Positions 54,742 to 62,515 of a stretch of 64,000 nucleotides of DNA are shown here, one piece after another. Location of the stretch: NCBI GenBank assembly GCA_910585075.1, contig CAJUED010000018.1, positions 1 to 64,000 of the forward strand, in the 5' to 3' direction. The translations under genes and the position numbers were made by a program. Numbering within the stretch: position 1 is the first letter of the stretch; each line of letters begins with the position of its first letter. The notes below the pieces were generated by a model, which worked only from the letters and a program-made list of their open reading frames with translations, did no database searches and was not told the origin of the DNA. The DNA is from an uncultured Lachnospiraceae bacterium. GTDB taxonomy: Bacteria; Bacillota; Clostridia; Lachnospirales; Lachnospiraceae.

Positions 54742-55095
54742 TTAATACCCGCCGCCGGTAAGCTTGAACTTATCGCTCATCACCGACTTTCCGGAATTAC
54801 CGCACCATTCACATTGGAAAAACTCCTCCCCGCTGGCCTGGCAGGTCAACTTGCCGCACTGGCCGCATCTCACCCATCCGGTAGCCCCGCAATAGGGACA
54901 TCCCGGGTAATCTCCGTCTATTTTCACGATACCGTCAATGACTGTGTTTCCATACCCTTCATTTGCCGCGGCCTGCTCGGAAATCCGGAATGCCCAGTTG
55001 CAATACCAGGCCATGTCCTCTCTTTGCTCCACTCTAATTCCAAAAGGTTTCTTTTCTTTCGTACATTTTGCCATCACTACACTTGCTTCTCTCAT
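54742..55095 (-). CDS. Zinc-ribbon protein (TerY-C type)
   Basis: A 117-residue protein with three CxxC-type pairs: CPYCG, CGQCGKLTC and CEWCG, matching the metal-binding TerY-C domain found at the C-terminus of TerY-like vWA proteins. The N-terminal half (EDMAWYCNWAFRISE) is the usual preceding segment. TerY-C proteins occur in chemical-stress and phosphosignalling clusters together with PP2C phosphatases and kinases, and a PP2C gene is present in this cluster. I set the start at 55095, six bases after GGAGG. Confidence 0.75.
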   Translation of the reverse strand: MREASVVMAKCTKEKKPFGIRVEQREDMAWYCNWAFRISEQAAANEGYGNTVIDGIVKIDGDYPGCPYCGATGWVRCGQCGKLTCQASGEEFFQCEWCGNSGKSVMSDKFKLTGGGY

Positions 55096-55145
55096 ATCCA
55101 TCCTCCATATCAAACGCCATCACGCCTGGTCAGTCAGCCTGTTGT

Positions 55146-55183
55146 GTCAAACCTCTCTGCGCTACGCCGGCCCTTTTATTGAA
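55146..55183 (-). repeat. Dispersed leader hairpin, diverged copy upstream of the TerY-C gene
   Basis: Minus strand TTCAATAAAAGGGCCGGCGTAGCG, then GTTTGAC. The outer segments and the GTAGCG core are recognisable; a partial second tail (GGCGTTTGAT) follows at 55109-55118. Confidence 0.4.
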
Positions 55184-55208
55184 CATATCTTCTATACTGA
55201 ATTTTATT

Positions 55209-55985
55209 TTAAAAAATATCCTTCGCTGTCCTGAAATTGGGGTTTACCGCCTTAAAATGTAAGGTCACCATTGCATCCCTGTGGGTCAGGGGAATTTTAT
55301 CCCCCACCACATAGTGGGGTGGATAGGAATCTATCAGATCCTTGGTGGTCATGATAGCCAAGGCTCTGGATAATCCCACGCACTCCACATCCGAGGTCAG
55401 GTTCCGAAAGCGCTGTCTGTCAAAATTATATTCGCTTAAAGCGTTGAAAAAATCCCCTTCATATGAAAAATAAATTCCGTCCCGCCTTACCTCATAGGTG
55501 AGCTCCGCTTCAATATACTTCACATTGGGGCCGGAATCCGCCTGCCTTATATTTCTTTGAAACATATCCGTCACATAATCTGCCATGGGACGGATGGATG
55601 CGCTGTTTTTTAAGGCTTTCTGGCAGTACTGCTTCAGCTGGGCTTCGTAGGCGCCTATTTCCTGTCTGGTCTGTGCTTCCCAGCTGCTGCGCATTTTCTC
55701 AATTTCCTCTGCGCTGTTCTTTTTTATCCGTCTGCGCATCACTGTCCGCATCACCAAACACACCACCATCAAAATTCCCGCTATGGCAAAGGCGGCCTGT
55801 CCTAATACATTCGCCAGCAAAAATCCCAGGGCGGCACATGCAACCAGCCCCCAGCTCCACACCGAACTGCATCTGGCTAACGCCGTGTTCCGGTCAGATT
55901 CCGCTAATTTCACCTGATTTACCATATTTTTCTCGCATCTGACCCGGATTTCTTCTTTGATGGCACTGTTTAAAATCGGCTCCAT
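55209..55985 (-). CDS. Membrane protein of type VII-like cluster 2
   Basis: A 258-residue protein. Residues 1-40 are cytoplasmic and helical, 43-80 hold two transmembrane helices (GLVACAALGFLLANVL, then FAIAGILMVVCLVM), and a basic stretch RRRIKK is followed by a coiled region and a C-terminal domain with no motif I know. It starts directly after the preceding stop (TAGATG), so the two genes are coupled. It could anchor the soluble FtsK-like ATPase of this cluster, since that ATPase has no membrane segment of its own (inference). Confidence 0.65.
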   Translation of the reverse strand: MEPILNSAIKEEIRVRCEKNMVNQVKLAESDRNTALARCSSVWSWGLVACAALGFLLANVLGQAAFAIAGILMVVCLVMRTVMRRRIKKNSAEEIEKMRSSWEAQTRQEIGAYEAQLKQYCQKALKNSASIRPMADYVTDMFQRNIRQADSGPNVKYIEAELTYEVRRDGIYFSYEGDFFNALSEYNFDRQRFRNLTSDVECVGLSRALAIMTTKDLIDSYPPHYVVGDKIPLTHRDAMVTLHFKAVNPNFRTAKDIF

Positions 55986-56270
55986 CTATTCACCTCCCAG
56001 CACACTCAACGCCTCAATGTCTTTGGCCATTCGGTTTAGTTTTTGGCACAGCCCGTCCACTGACTCCATACCTTTTTTCTGAGTGGCGGTAACCCTCTTA
56101 ACCAATGTCAGTATCTGATCCTCGTAACCGCCAAGGTCGTCGCCTACCGCCATCACCGAAGTCTGAAGCTTTTTGCCGCACTCCTCTATTTCCCTGTTAA
56201 CGGTATTCAGGTTCTTTGCCAGAGCCCGTAAATCTGACGCCCCTTTACTGCTGATATCAAATTTTGCCAT
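55986..56270 (-). CDS. Small helical WXG-like protein without WXG (cluster 2)
   Basis: A 94-residue, all-helical protein starting MAKFDISSKGASDLRALA. The opening and the central GGYEDQI match the start and GVY.QEI motif of the papain-like fusion (57789) and of the protein at 56748, so these are paralogs. The Trp of WXG100 is absent. AAGGGGGA precedes the ATG; upstream in-frame starts have no site. It is likely a substrate or partner of the cluster 2 ATPase. Confidence 0.7.
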   Translation of the reverse strand: MAKFDISSKGASDLRALAKNLNTVNREIEECGKKLQTSVMAVGDDLGGYEDQILTLVKRVTATQKKGMESVDGLCQKLNRMAKDIEALSVLGGE

Positions 56271-56292
56271 ATGAATTTTTATCCCCCTTCCC

Positions 56293-56330
56293 ATCAAACG
56301 CTGCTACGCTCCGCGAAGCAGCTTATTGAA
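56293..56330 (-). repeat. Dispersed leader hairpin, copy upstream of the gene at 55986
   Basis: Minus strand TTCAATAAGCTGC, inner CGCGGAGCG, then GCAGCGTTTGAT. Arms TCAA/TTGA and GCTGC/GCAGC pair. Compared with the copy at 51229, loop bases differ while pairing is kept. Confidence 0.55.
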
Positions 56331-56341
56331 CCAAACGCGAA

Positions 56342-56617
56342 TTAAAAGTTCTTAAAAGAATCTTCTATCTTCCGCTTCGTAACGAGAATCTTCTTCCGCA
56401 GTGCTTCCGCCTCCGTCATGGTCTTTGCCAGTTCCTTCGTGCAGCCCTCCAGCTTTTCAATTGCTTTTTGGCTGTAAGCGTCACTGCCCATATTGTCGCT
56501 GCAATCCTGAGCTGCTTTTTTCATTTTCAGGATGTTTTCCTGGACTGACTGAATATACACCCCCAGCGCTGCCGCTGCCTGCTCAAGTGCCTCTGTCTTC
56601 ACTTTTCCTTCTGCCAT
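56342..56617 (-). CDS. Small helical WXG-like protein (cluster 2)
   Basis: A 91-residue helical protein (EALEQAAAALGVYIQSVQ, then KAIEKLEGCTKELAKTMTEAEALRKK). It has a GVYIQS segment but no WXG turn, and a shape like the neighbouring paralogs. I place the start at 56617 with GAGGG upstream; the in-frame extension to 56725 is encoded by the pseudoknot repeat copy C. Predicted secretion substrate or chaperone, by position. Confidence 0.65.
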   Translation of the reverse strand: MAEGKVKTEALEQAAAALGVYIQSVQENILKMKKAAQDCSDNMGSDAYSQKAIEKLEGCTKELAKTMTEAEALRKKILVTKRKIEDSFKNF

Positions 56618-56621
56618 AATT

Positions 56622-56733
56622 TCCCTCATTTCTGCGCTGCTTTTGCGTATAAAGCAATGTTTGCGCAAACAGCGCGAGTCACAAACTTGCCGAGTGAAAA
56701 TATATTTTTCACTCTTATCCTCCATGATTCCGC
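56622..56733 (-). repeat. Pseudoknot-capable leader repeat, copy C (diverged)
   Basis: Keeps the 5' ATGGAGGATA-AGAGTGAAAA module, a GAGTGAAA hairpin (56714-56692), the CACAAACTTG block (56680-56689) and the RBS-proximal GCAGCGCAG (56640-56632). The pseudoknot pairing is reduced to six bases (GCGCTG with CAGCGC at 56670-56675) and stem 1 is bulged. A GATTCCGC/GCGGAATC hairpin lies just upstream. Confidence 0.5.
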
Positions 56734-56747
56734 TTTGCGGAATCCAA

Positions 56748-57080
56748 TCATCTCGGTTTCAATACCTTAGGCGGATCTTCCTCCCCCGCCCCGTAAAGCC
56801 TCATATATTCCTCCATTTCGCTGGTCAGATGGGGAATCCGCAAACCCACCAGGGCATCAATCCCATCCTCGCCCTCCCGGGCCTTTTTCACAAGTAAAAG
56901 CACCTTCTCCACCGTCAAAATAATTTCCTGGTAATAAACCCCAAGCCCGTCCTCCAAAAGGGTGATGTAACTGTACAAAGCCTCGCAGCTTCTCCCAATA
57001 TCATCCACAGCCAGCGACAGATTCCCGGCCAAAGTATTTAAATTGTCAATTCCCTCCTGGGATATATCATATACAGCCAC
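56748..57080 (-). CDS. Small helical WXG-like protein, paralog of the fusion N-terminus (cluster 2)
   Basis: A 110-residue helical protein starting MAVYDISQEGIDNLNTLAG with GVYYQEI in the middle; the papain-like fusion starts MAVYNLSEEG and has GVYGQEI at the same distance. The C-terminal 25 residues (EYMRLYGAGEEDP) are disordered. No WXG. It probably pairs with, or competes with, the fusion's N-terminal domain during export. Confidence 0.72.
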   Translation of the reverse strand: MAVYDISQEGIDNLNTLAGNLSLAVDDIGRSCEALYSYITLLEDGLGVYYQEIILTVEKVLLLVKKAREGEDGIDALVGLRIPHLTSEMEEYMRLYGAGEEDPPKVLKPR

Positions 57081-57237
57081 AAATTCCTCCTTTCGTGCAA
57101 ACCGCCATTTCGCTGCTTTAGAGCAGCGTCCTACGATACTCTGATGTTCTGATGATTCATATTTCTGTCGCTTTGCTACAAAGACAGCAATTCAATCACA
57201 CCACATCTACCTGTCCTAAGACGATATTTTTAACACC

Positions 57238-57762
57238 TTATAAACACTTCATTTTTTTTGCCCACCGGAAAAACTCCGGCGCCATTTCAAGATACAAAGG
57301 CCATAGCCCCCCATCCGTCACCATTCGAAACGCCTGCAAATAACTCTTTAAAATCTCCCGCTGTTCCTCCGTACAGTTTTCTTCAAACAAAAATCCTCTT
57401 ACCAGCGGAAAGGCCTTCTGATACCTTTCATAAGCTTCCCCGTCATACTGTTCCCAGCTCACGGCAACAATTTCATCCTCCGCTCCCTTTGAAAAAGGCA
57501 TCTCCCGCCCTCTTTTAATATAAGCGGCCTCCTTCTGCTCGGAATAAACCCCAAAGCTTACAACTGGCCCCGAATAAGACTTCCTCTCACCGTTCTCCCC
57601 ATAAACAAAATAGTTATCAACGATTCCCCTTCCATCCCAGGTCATAATCGGTTCCGAACAGCACATCCCCTCCCGCACACAATCCCTACACTCCGTCCAA
57701 AAAACCGCGTTCTTAACCTGCTTCAAATTCATCCCCACATTCCCCTCCTGCTTCTCCAGCAT
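57238..57762 (-). CDS. Hypothetical protein after the papain-like effector; candidate immunity protein
   Basis: A 174-residue soluble protein I do not recognise. An N-terminal cysteine-rich patch (ECRDCVREGMCC) is followed by a beta-rich middle (GPVVSFGVYSEQKEAAY) and a helical tail (LEMAPEFFRWAKKMK). It starts 26 bases after the effector stop on the same strand. In type VII toxin loci the gene after the toxin usually encodes the immunity protein, so this is the leading guess; a chaperone or a lipid-free regulator is also possible. The following 57081-57237 spacer contains two hairpins (CTGTC/GACAG and CGCTGC/GCAGCG). Confidence 0.55.
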   Translation of the reverse strand: MLEKQEGNVGMNLKQVKNAVFWTECRDCVREGMCCSEPIMTWDGRGIVDNYFVYGENGERKSYSGPVVSFGVYSEQKEAAYIKRGREMPFSKGAEDEIVAVSWEQYDGEAYERYQKAFPLVRGFLFEENCTEEQREILKSYLQAFRMVTDGGLWPLYLEMAPEFFRWAKKMKCL

Positions 57763-57788
57763 AACATTCTTCTCTAATTAATCTTCTT

Positions 57789-58895
57789 TTATCTTATTCT
57801 CGGACCCGTCACATTCATGGAATTCCCCGTAAGCACACTCCTCACTTTTTCCGCAGAATAATAGCTGGTACCGCCCCTCGCCGAATCACAGATGTAAAAT
57901 CCAAGAATATTTCCACTTTTATCCTTCTTCACGCTGGTCACGGTAACCGCATGATACTTTTTCCCATAGGGCTTGTCATCCCAGAGCATATCTGCAAAGA
58001 CAGATATGATCACTCCTCTCCCCTCGGACACCCCTTTGGCAATCCGTTCAATGTTTTTGAAGGAGGTTTCTCCGTCCTCATCCGTCTCTATGGGAAACAC
58101 GCTGCTGTCCATCCCAAAATGCTCTAAAATAAGCTGTCTGTCCCTGGCAGTTGTGGAACCGTTATTCCCAATGTTCCAGCTGCCGTTGGTACACAGGAAT
58201 TCCCCCGTATCCTGATTCGTTGTGGCCGCCGCGTAGGAAAGCACCTTTTTCTCCGTCATGTTCACCCCGGCCAGCCTTAAAATGTTGGCACAGGAGCACA
58301 GCCCGCAGGTTCCCTGAAAAAGGGGATTAGCCCATCCCTGATTTTTGCACAGATAATGGTCCATTTCCATAGGAGAATCATACACCAGGTTCCCTGTCTC
58401 ATCCTCCTGAAAGCCAAACTGTGTATCCGGCAGATTCCTGGGCGTTTTCCTGTCCGGCTTTAAATGGGGAGCAGGCTCATGGCGAAACAGATTTTGTATG
58501 CCCCTGTCCTTTCCCTTGCTGTCCATATCCGCCTTTCCTATGTTTCCGTTTTGCCATCTTCCGCTCTCCTGCATACCACTCCCGGTCATTGTACTGACAG
58601 TTTCCGTTACGCCGAAATCACTCATCTCAAGCAATTCCAGCATCTCCCTGCCCTTTTTGGAGACCGCATCGGCCAGGCCTACAACCGTATTATAATTTTT
58701 CTGCAGCATCACCCTGTTATGTAAAACAATGTCTTTTATTTCCTGTCCGTAAACTCCAAGGTCTCCCTCCAAGGAGCTGGTCCGGCTCTCCAGCACAGAG
58801 CCGGCTTCGATTATCTCATCCATCTGATGCACCAGCTCTGCCGCCAGCTTCTGAAACTCCCTGGCCCCTTCTTCGCTGAGATTATATACCGCCAT
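57789..58895 (-). CDS. WXG-like N-domain fused to papain/C39-like cysteine peptidase; candidate type VII effector
   Basis: A 368-residue two-part protein. Residues 1-95 are a helical domain starting MAVYNLSEEG with GVYGQEI, paralogous to the small proteins at 56748 and 55986. A Gly/Met/Lys-rich linker runs to about 165. The C-terminal 200 residues look like a papain-fold peptidase: FQGTCGLCSCAN (Gln194 and Cys200 at papain spacing), KKYHAV (His315) and YICDSARGG (Asp337). It has no signal peptide. The fusion of a secretion-like domain to an enzyme is the hallmark of polymorphic type VII toxins (family knowledge). The target is unknown; protease, peptidase against peptidoglycan, or transglutaminase-like activity are all open. 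Confidence 0.72.
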   Translation of the reverse strand: MAVYNLSEEGAREFQKLAAELVHQMDEIIEAGSVLESRTSSLEGDLGVYGQEIKDIVLHNRVMLQKNYNTVVGLADAVSKKGREMLELLEMSDFGVTETVSTMTGSGMQESGRWQNGNIGKADMDSKGKDRGIQNLFRHEPAPHLKPDRKTPRNLPDTQFGFQEDETGNLVYDSPMEMDHYLCKNQGWANPLFQGTCGLCSCANILRLAGVNMTEKKVLSYAAATTNQDTGEFLCTNGSWNIGNNGSTTARDRQLILEHFGMDSSVFPIETDEDGETSFKNIERIAKGVSEGRGVIISVFADMLWDDKPYGKKYHAVTVTSVKKDKSGNILGFYICDSARGGTSYYSAEKVRSVLTGNSMNVTGPRIR

Positions 58896-59020
58896 CCCTT
58901 ATCCTCTCCCACAGCACTCCCATCCTCTATCATGCTGTTCTATCCTCTTTTTACACCTGCCCGGTCATCTTCCTTTTTGCCTCATTCCCCACCTGTCCGG
59001 TTATCCTTACCATGCCACGT

Positions 59021-62000
59021 CTATCCTGTAGGCACATTGCTCCTTTGCACCACATTCCCCGTCTCATCCACCATGAAGCCGTCTCTTGGCACCGCCCGGT
59101 ACAAATGAGGTTTCATGGTAAAGGTCTCACGGCCATCGCTGTAGACACATACATCCTCCTTCAGCCCCGCTGCCCTGGGATTGCCCAGAATGCCGTAAGA
59201 ATCCTCCCTTGACATGGAAAACAGGATTTTGTGCAAAAAGGCCTTTTCATCCAGTTTGGCCTCCTCAAAATCCCCGGCTCTCTCGAAATCAAGCAGAAAA
59301 TGAATTCCGAAATCAGGAGCTCTCTTGAGCACCCAGCCGAAATCTTCCCGGGCGTCATAAATCATTCCTTCTCCTGCATTTTCTTCCTGCTCCTGGGCCT
59401 GCCAGGCATTATACTGCGCCGCCTGGGCATTGTATGCGGCTAAAATACGCTTCTTTTCCTCGGGATCGCTGCAGTTTCGTATTTTTTCCATGGTCTCGCT
59501 TAAGTCGGGAGCCTTTTCCTTCACAGGCTTCTCCTCGGTCCCCCTGTCAAAGGCCGCATCCTCTCCCAGAATCTCCATATCCCGGACAAGCATCTCATAT
59601 CCCAGAACCACAATCAGCCGCTCCTCCTGCTCCCTTCTCCGGATGCCTTCCTTCATCTGCCTGATACGGGAACAAATTTCTCCAACCTCCGTCTCCACCT
59701 GAAAACGCCCGAACACGCCGGAGCCGTATTTTCTATAGGTCTCATTCCGCTGATGGCTCCAGACCTCCACAGGATGCTTCGTCTTTACGTAGCAGTTGAT
59801 CACAGATATAATCACACTGGTTCTGCCCGCCCTCTCTCCGCCTGCAATCAGAATGTTTTCCGAAATACCCCTTTCCAGCACAAAGGGCCTTGCCAGCTGA
59901 AAACTACAGGGAACTCCTCCGTAAATCGGTATACCCGCCGCATCCCCATCCTCTTCTTTTCTCCTTCGGTCATTTTCCACGTAATAAGGCACCTGGCTTT
60001 TGAAGGTCTTGGGATGCCTTCCGTCAATGGCCACAGGCTTTTTGTCAATACAGGAGCTGTCATCCGTATGGCTGCCCGGAGGAACCTTTTTGATAGAGGA
60101 ATTCAACATGGTAATCAGCATCTCCAGCTGGGCGCCCTCCACATACAGATTCCGGAAACGCCCGGTTCTAAGGACGTCTCTCTCATCCCGCCACCGGAAC
60201 AATGTCTCATACCTGGGAAGGTTTGACATCCATCCGCTTATCTCCGGCGTGATTTCCTCCGCGGATAAATTTAAGGTCTGCCTGATTTCCTCCCGGACGC
60301 CTTTTAAGGCAAAGCGCATCTGAATCTGTTTGCAGGCAGTTTCCGTAAGACCGGTCACCCCTGTGGTGTAGCTCTGGCTGGCAAAAATAAACTTAAAGCC
60401 AAGGGCGCCCCCTTTCGCCAGAAGGTTTTCCAGCTTGATGGTGTAATCCCTCTCGTAGCCGCTGCCCGCCGTCTCCCTTATAATCTGGGACATCTGGGCA
60501 AACTCATCAACAATGACAAAAATCGCCGGTATATTTTCCTCAGGCGGAACCTCCGAGAGCTTCTCCCATCCCCTGCCGGAAAAAAGATACTCACGCTCCT
60601 TCAAAAGCTCCGTCAGACGGTCTAAAATATCGAATACCAAATCCTCTGACTTTTCCAGAAGAATATATTTCACATGGGGCGGCACAAAATTGATAAATCT
60701 CCGGAATCCCAGCATCTTGAAATCCATCATCCACAGCTCCACCTCGTCCGGATGGTAATTCATAATCAGGCCGCTTATGATGGTGTTAAGCAAGGTGGAT
60801 TTCCCTGAGCGGGCGGCTCCCATCATATAGGCTGCAAAATTTTCATTTTCAAAATCACAGCTGATGACCCTATCCTCCTCGTCAATGGCAAAGGGCACCG
60901 AAATAGGTCTTCTCTGTCTTTTTGACTTCACGGGCAAATGCATGGAATACCGTTTAAAATAATCTGTCCCAACCTGCGGGGCCTTAAGCATCCCGTCCAT
61001 TCGCCCGGCAAATCCCGCCGGCATTCTGACCGGGGCCTTCAACCAATGAAATTCCATCCAGCCATCATCAAACAGATAAAAGCGTCCTTTGTCATCACTG
61101 ATTATGGAAACCCGGTTGGGATTTCCTGTGGCATATCTTTTTTCCCGATCCGTCCCATAAAAGCCCTGTGGGGTTTTCATAAGGCGTACAACGGTAAGGC
61201 CAAACTTTCCGGCGTTATTCAGCACATAATCCATCTCCGAATCGCCGAGAAGCCCGTACCCCTGGTCCTGCCGGTTGATGATGACGGTTCTGTAGGGAAT
61301 CCGCTTTTCCGCCTCACACTGCTGATTGTACTCGTAAACAGTCATGGCCCCTGTCCTTGCTTCCACCTTCCTGTAATACGCTGCAAGAGCCGATATTCCC
61401 TTTCTCAGACTGTCCATGTGGCAGGGCACCGGATCCATGATGCCCTTCTTTTCCTTTGCGAGTCCGGTAAGAGAGCCCACAAGCTCCCCATTATAATGGA
61501 CAAAGTCAAAAAGAGAAATTCTGTATTCCTCCGGACGGAAGGTCCGCATGAAATTTAAAATCAGGGCCTGAAGCCCGCCTTTTAGCTCCGGTTCACCTAA
61601 ATCCGTATATTCCACAAAAATATCTTCATAGCTGTCTACGGAAAAACCGAAGGGACAGTCCACCAGACGCCTGCTTACGTCAAAATGATTTTGCAGCCTT
61701 TTCTTAAAATCCTCCAAAATGCCCTTCGGCACCGCAACCGGATACTGCAAATATCCCAGAAGAAGCTTTTTCCTGCCAGCCTGGGGCAGCCGCCATTTTT
61801 CAAAATAATCAGGGGTAATTTCGCTGCTGTCATGGAGCTTATCAAACCCGGAAACCAGCCTGTAAATCTCGTTACCTCCCACAAGCTGTCTGCACCTTGC
61901 CGAAATCTGCTTTTTCTTCCGGGCAAGCTCCGCAAGCTCCCGGTTCTTACTTTCCGAAGCCGCCTTCACCTCCGCCTGCTCTCTGCCCTCCATGTCCTGC

Positions 62001-62383
62001 TTTTCCCTGTCAAGATAAAGGAAATAATCCTCCGCAAGGCCTACCACTTCCCCGGCAATGAAGTCATTTTCCCGCTCAGGATTGATATTCCCGATAAGGG
62101 AATTGAGCCGGGCCAGGTCCGGTTTTTTGGGGCTTATTCTGCGGCTCGGCTTCTGCCTGTAGACGTCCCGGGCCACTCTGTCATATTTCAGAATTTCCTC
62201 CCGGGTTCTGTCAAGCCCCTCCCGTTCCCGGCGCCATCTGTCATGAATCTGCGCAGCCTGCTCCGCATACTTCCGGTCAAGGCCCCTGCACTCCCACTCC
62301 AGAGCCTCATAATCCCTATGCAGTTTTTCAAAGGTCCGATTCAGCCACATCAGCTGCTCCCGAATTGTCATTTTGATAACCAT
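59021..62383 (-). CDS. Soluble FtsK/SpoIIIE-type ATPase of secretion cluster 2
   Basis: A 1120-residue EssC/EccC-like motor. Residues 1-230 are charged coiled coil with no transmembrane helix or FHA domain, unlike EssC at 10581. ATPase domain 1 has Walker A GAARSGKSTLL (about 523) and Walker B FVIVDEF (about 626). A second domain has GGERAGRTSV (about 849), where the P-loop Lys is Arg, so only one domain looks active. It probably works with a separate membrane protein (candidate at 55209). The start is uncertain: ATG at 62383 has GGAG very close, and ATG at 62371 has GGAG rather far. Confidence 0.85.
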   Translation of the reverse strand: MVIKMTIREQLMWLNRTFEKLHRDYEALEWECRGLDRKYAEQAAQIHDRWRREREGLDRTREEILKYDRVARDVYRQKPSRRISPKKPDLARLNSLIGNINPERENDFIAGEVVGLAEDYFLYLDREKQDMEGREQAEVKAASESKNRELAELARKKKQISARCRQLVGGNEIYRLVSGFDKLHDSSEITPDYFEKWRLPQAGRKKLLLGYLQYPVAVPKGILEDFKKRLQNHFDVSRRLVDCPFGFSVDSYEDIFVEYTDLGEPELKGGLQALILNFMRTFRPEEYRISLFDFVHYNGELVGSLTGLAKEKKGIMDPVPCHMDSLRKGISALAAYYRKVEARTGAMTVYEYNQQCEAEKRIPYRTVIINRQDQGYGLLGDSEMDYVLNNAGKFGLTVVRLMKTPQGFYGTDREKRYATGNPNRVSIISDDKGRFYLFDDGWMEFHWLKAPVRMPAGFAGRMDGMLKAPQVGTDYFKRYSMHLPVKSKRQRRPISVPFAIDEEDRVISCDFENENFAAYMMGAARSGKSTLLNTIISGLIMNYHPDEVELWMMDFKMLGFRRFINFVPPHVKYILLEKSEDLVFDILDRLTELLKEREYLFSGRGWEKLSEVPPEENIPAIFVIVDEFAQMSQIIRETAGSGYERDYTIKLENLLAKGGALGFKFIFASQSYTTGVTGLTETACKQIQMRFALKGVREEIRQTLNLSAEEITPEISGWMSNLPRYETLFRWRDERDVLRTGRFRNLYVEGAQLEMLITMLNSSIKKVPPGSHTDDSSCIDKKPVAIDGRHPKTFKSQVPYYVENDRRRKEEDGDAAGIPIYGGVPCSFQLARPFVLERGISENILIAGGERAGRTSVIISVINCYVKTKHPVEVWSHQRNETYRKYGSGVFGRFQVETEVGEICSRIRQMKEGIRRREQEERLIVVLGYEMLVRDMEILGEDAAFDRGTEEKPVKEKAPDLSETMEKIRNCSDPEEKKRILAAYNAQAAQYNAWQAQEQEENAGEGMIYDAREDFGWVLKRAPDFGIHFLLDFERAGDFEEAKLDEKAFLHKILFSMSREDSYGILGNPRAAGLKEDVCVYSDGRETFTMKPHLYRAVPRDGFMVDETGNVVQRSNVPTG

Positions 62384-62404
62384 GCTCCTTTCACAGCATG
62401 CGAA

Positions 62405-62442
62405 GATGCAGATATATCACCCCGGGGAGACATATCTGCATC
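62405..62442. repeat. 38-bp near-perfect inverted repeat before the FtsK-like gene
   Basis: Arms GATGCAGATATATCACCCC (62405-62423) and GGGGAGACATATCTGCATC (62424-62442) are complementary at 17 of 19 positions with no spacer. It could form a long intercistronic hairpin or bind a dimeric regulator. Confidence 0.65.
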
Positions 62443-62489
62443 AAATTCACTCACACATTCATTCTTCTCCATCCTTGGCATTTTGCAGC

Positions 62490-62515
62490 AGTTCAGCCTT
62501 CGGCTTCACTATTAC
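62490..62515 (-). repeat. Hairpin repeat, copy 2
   Basis: Minus strand GTAATAGTGAAGCCGAAGGCTGAACTG, matching copy 1 at 54608 apart from few changes. The inner AGCC/GGCT stem is kept and the outer one is lost. Its first bases supply the PP2C stop codon followed by two more in-frame stops. Confidence 0.45.
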
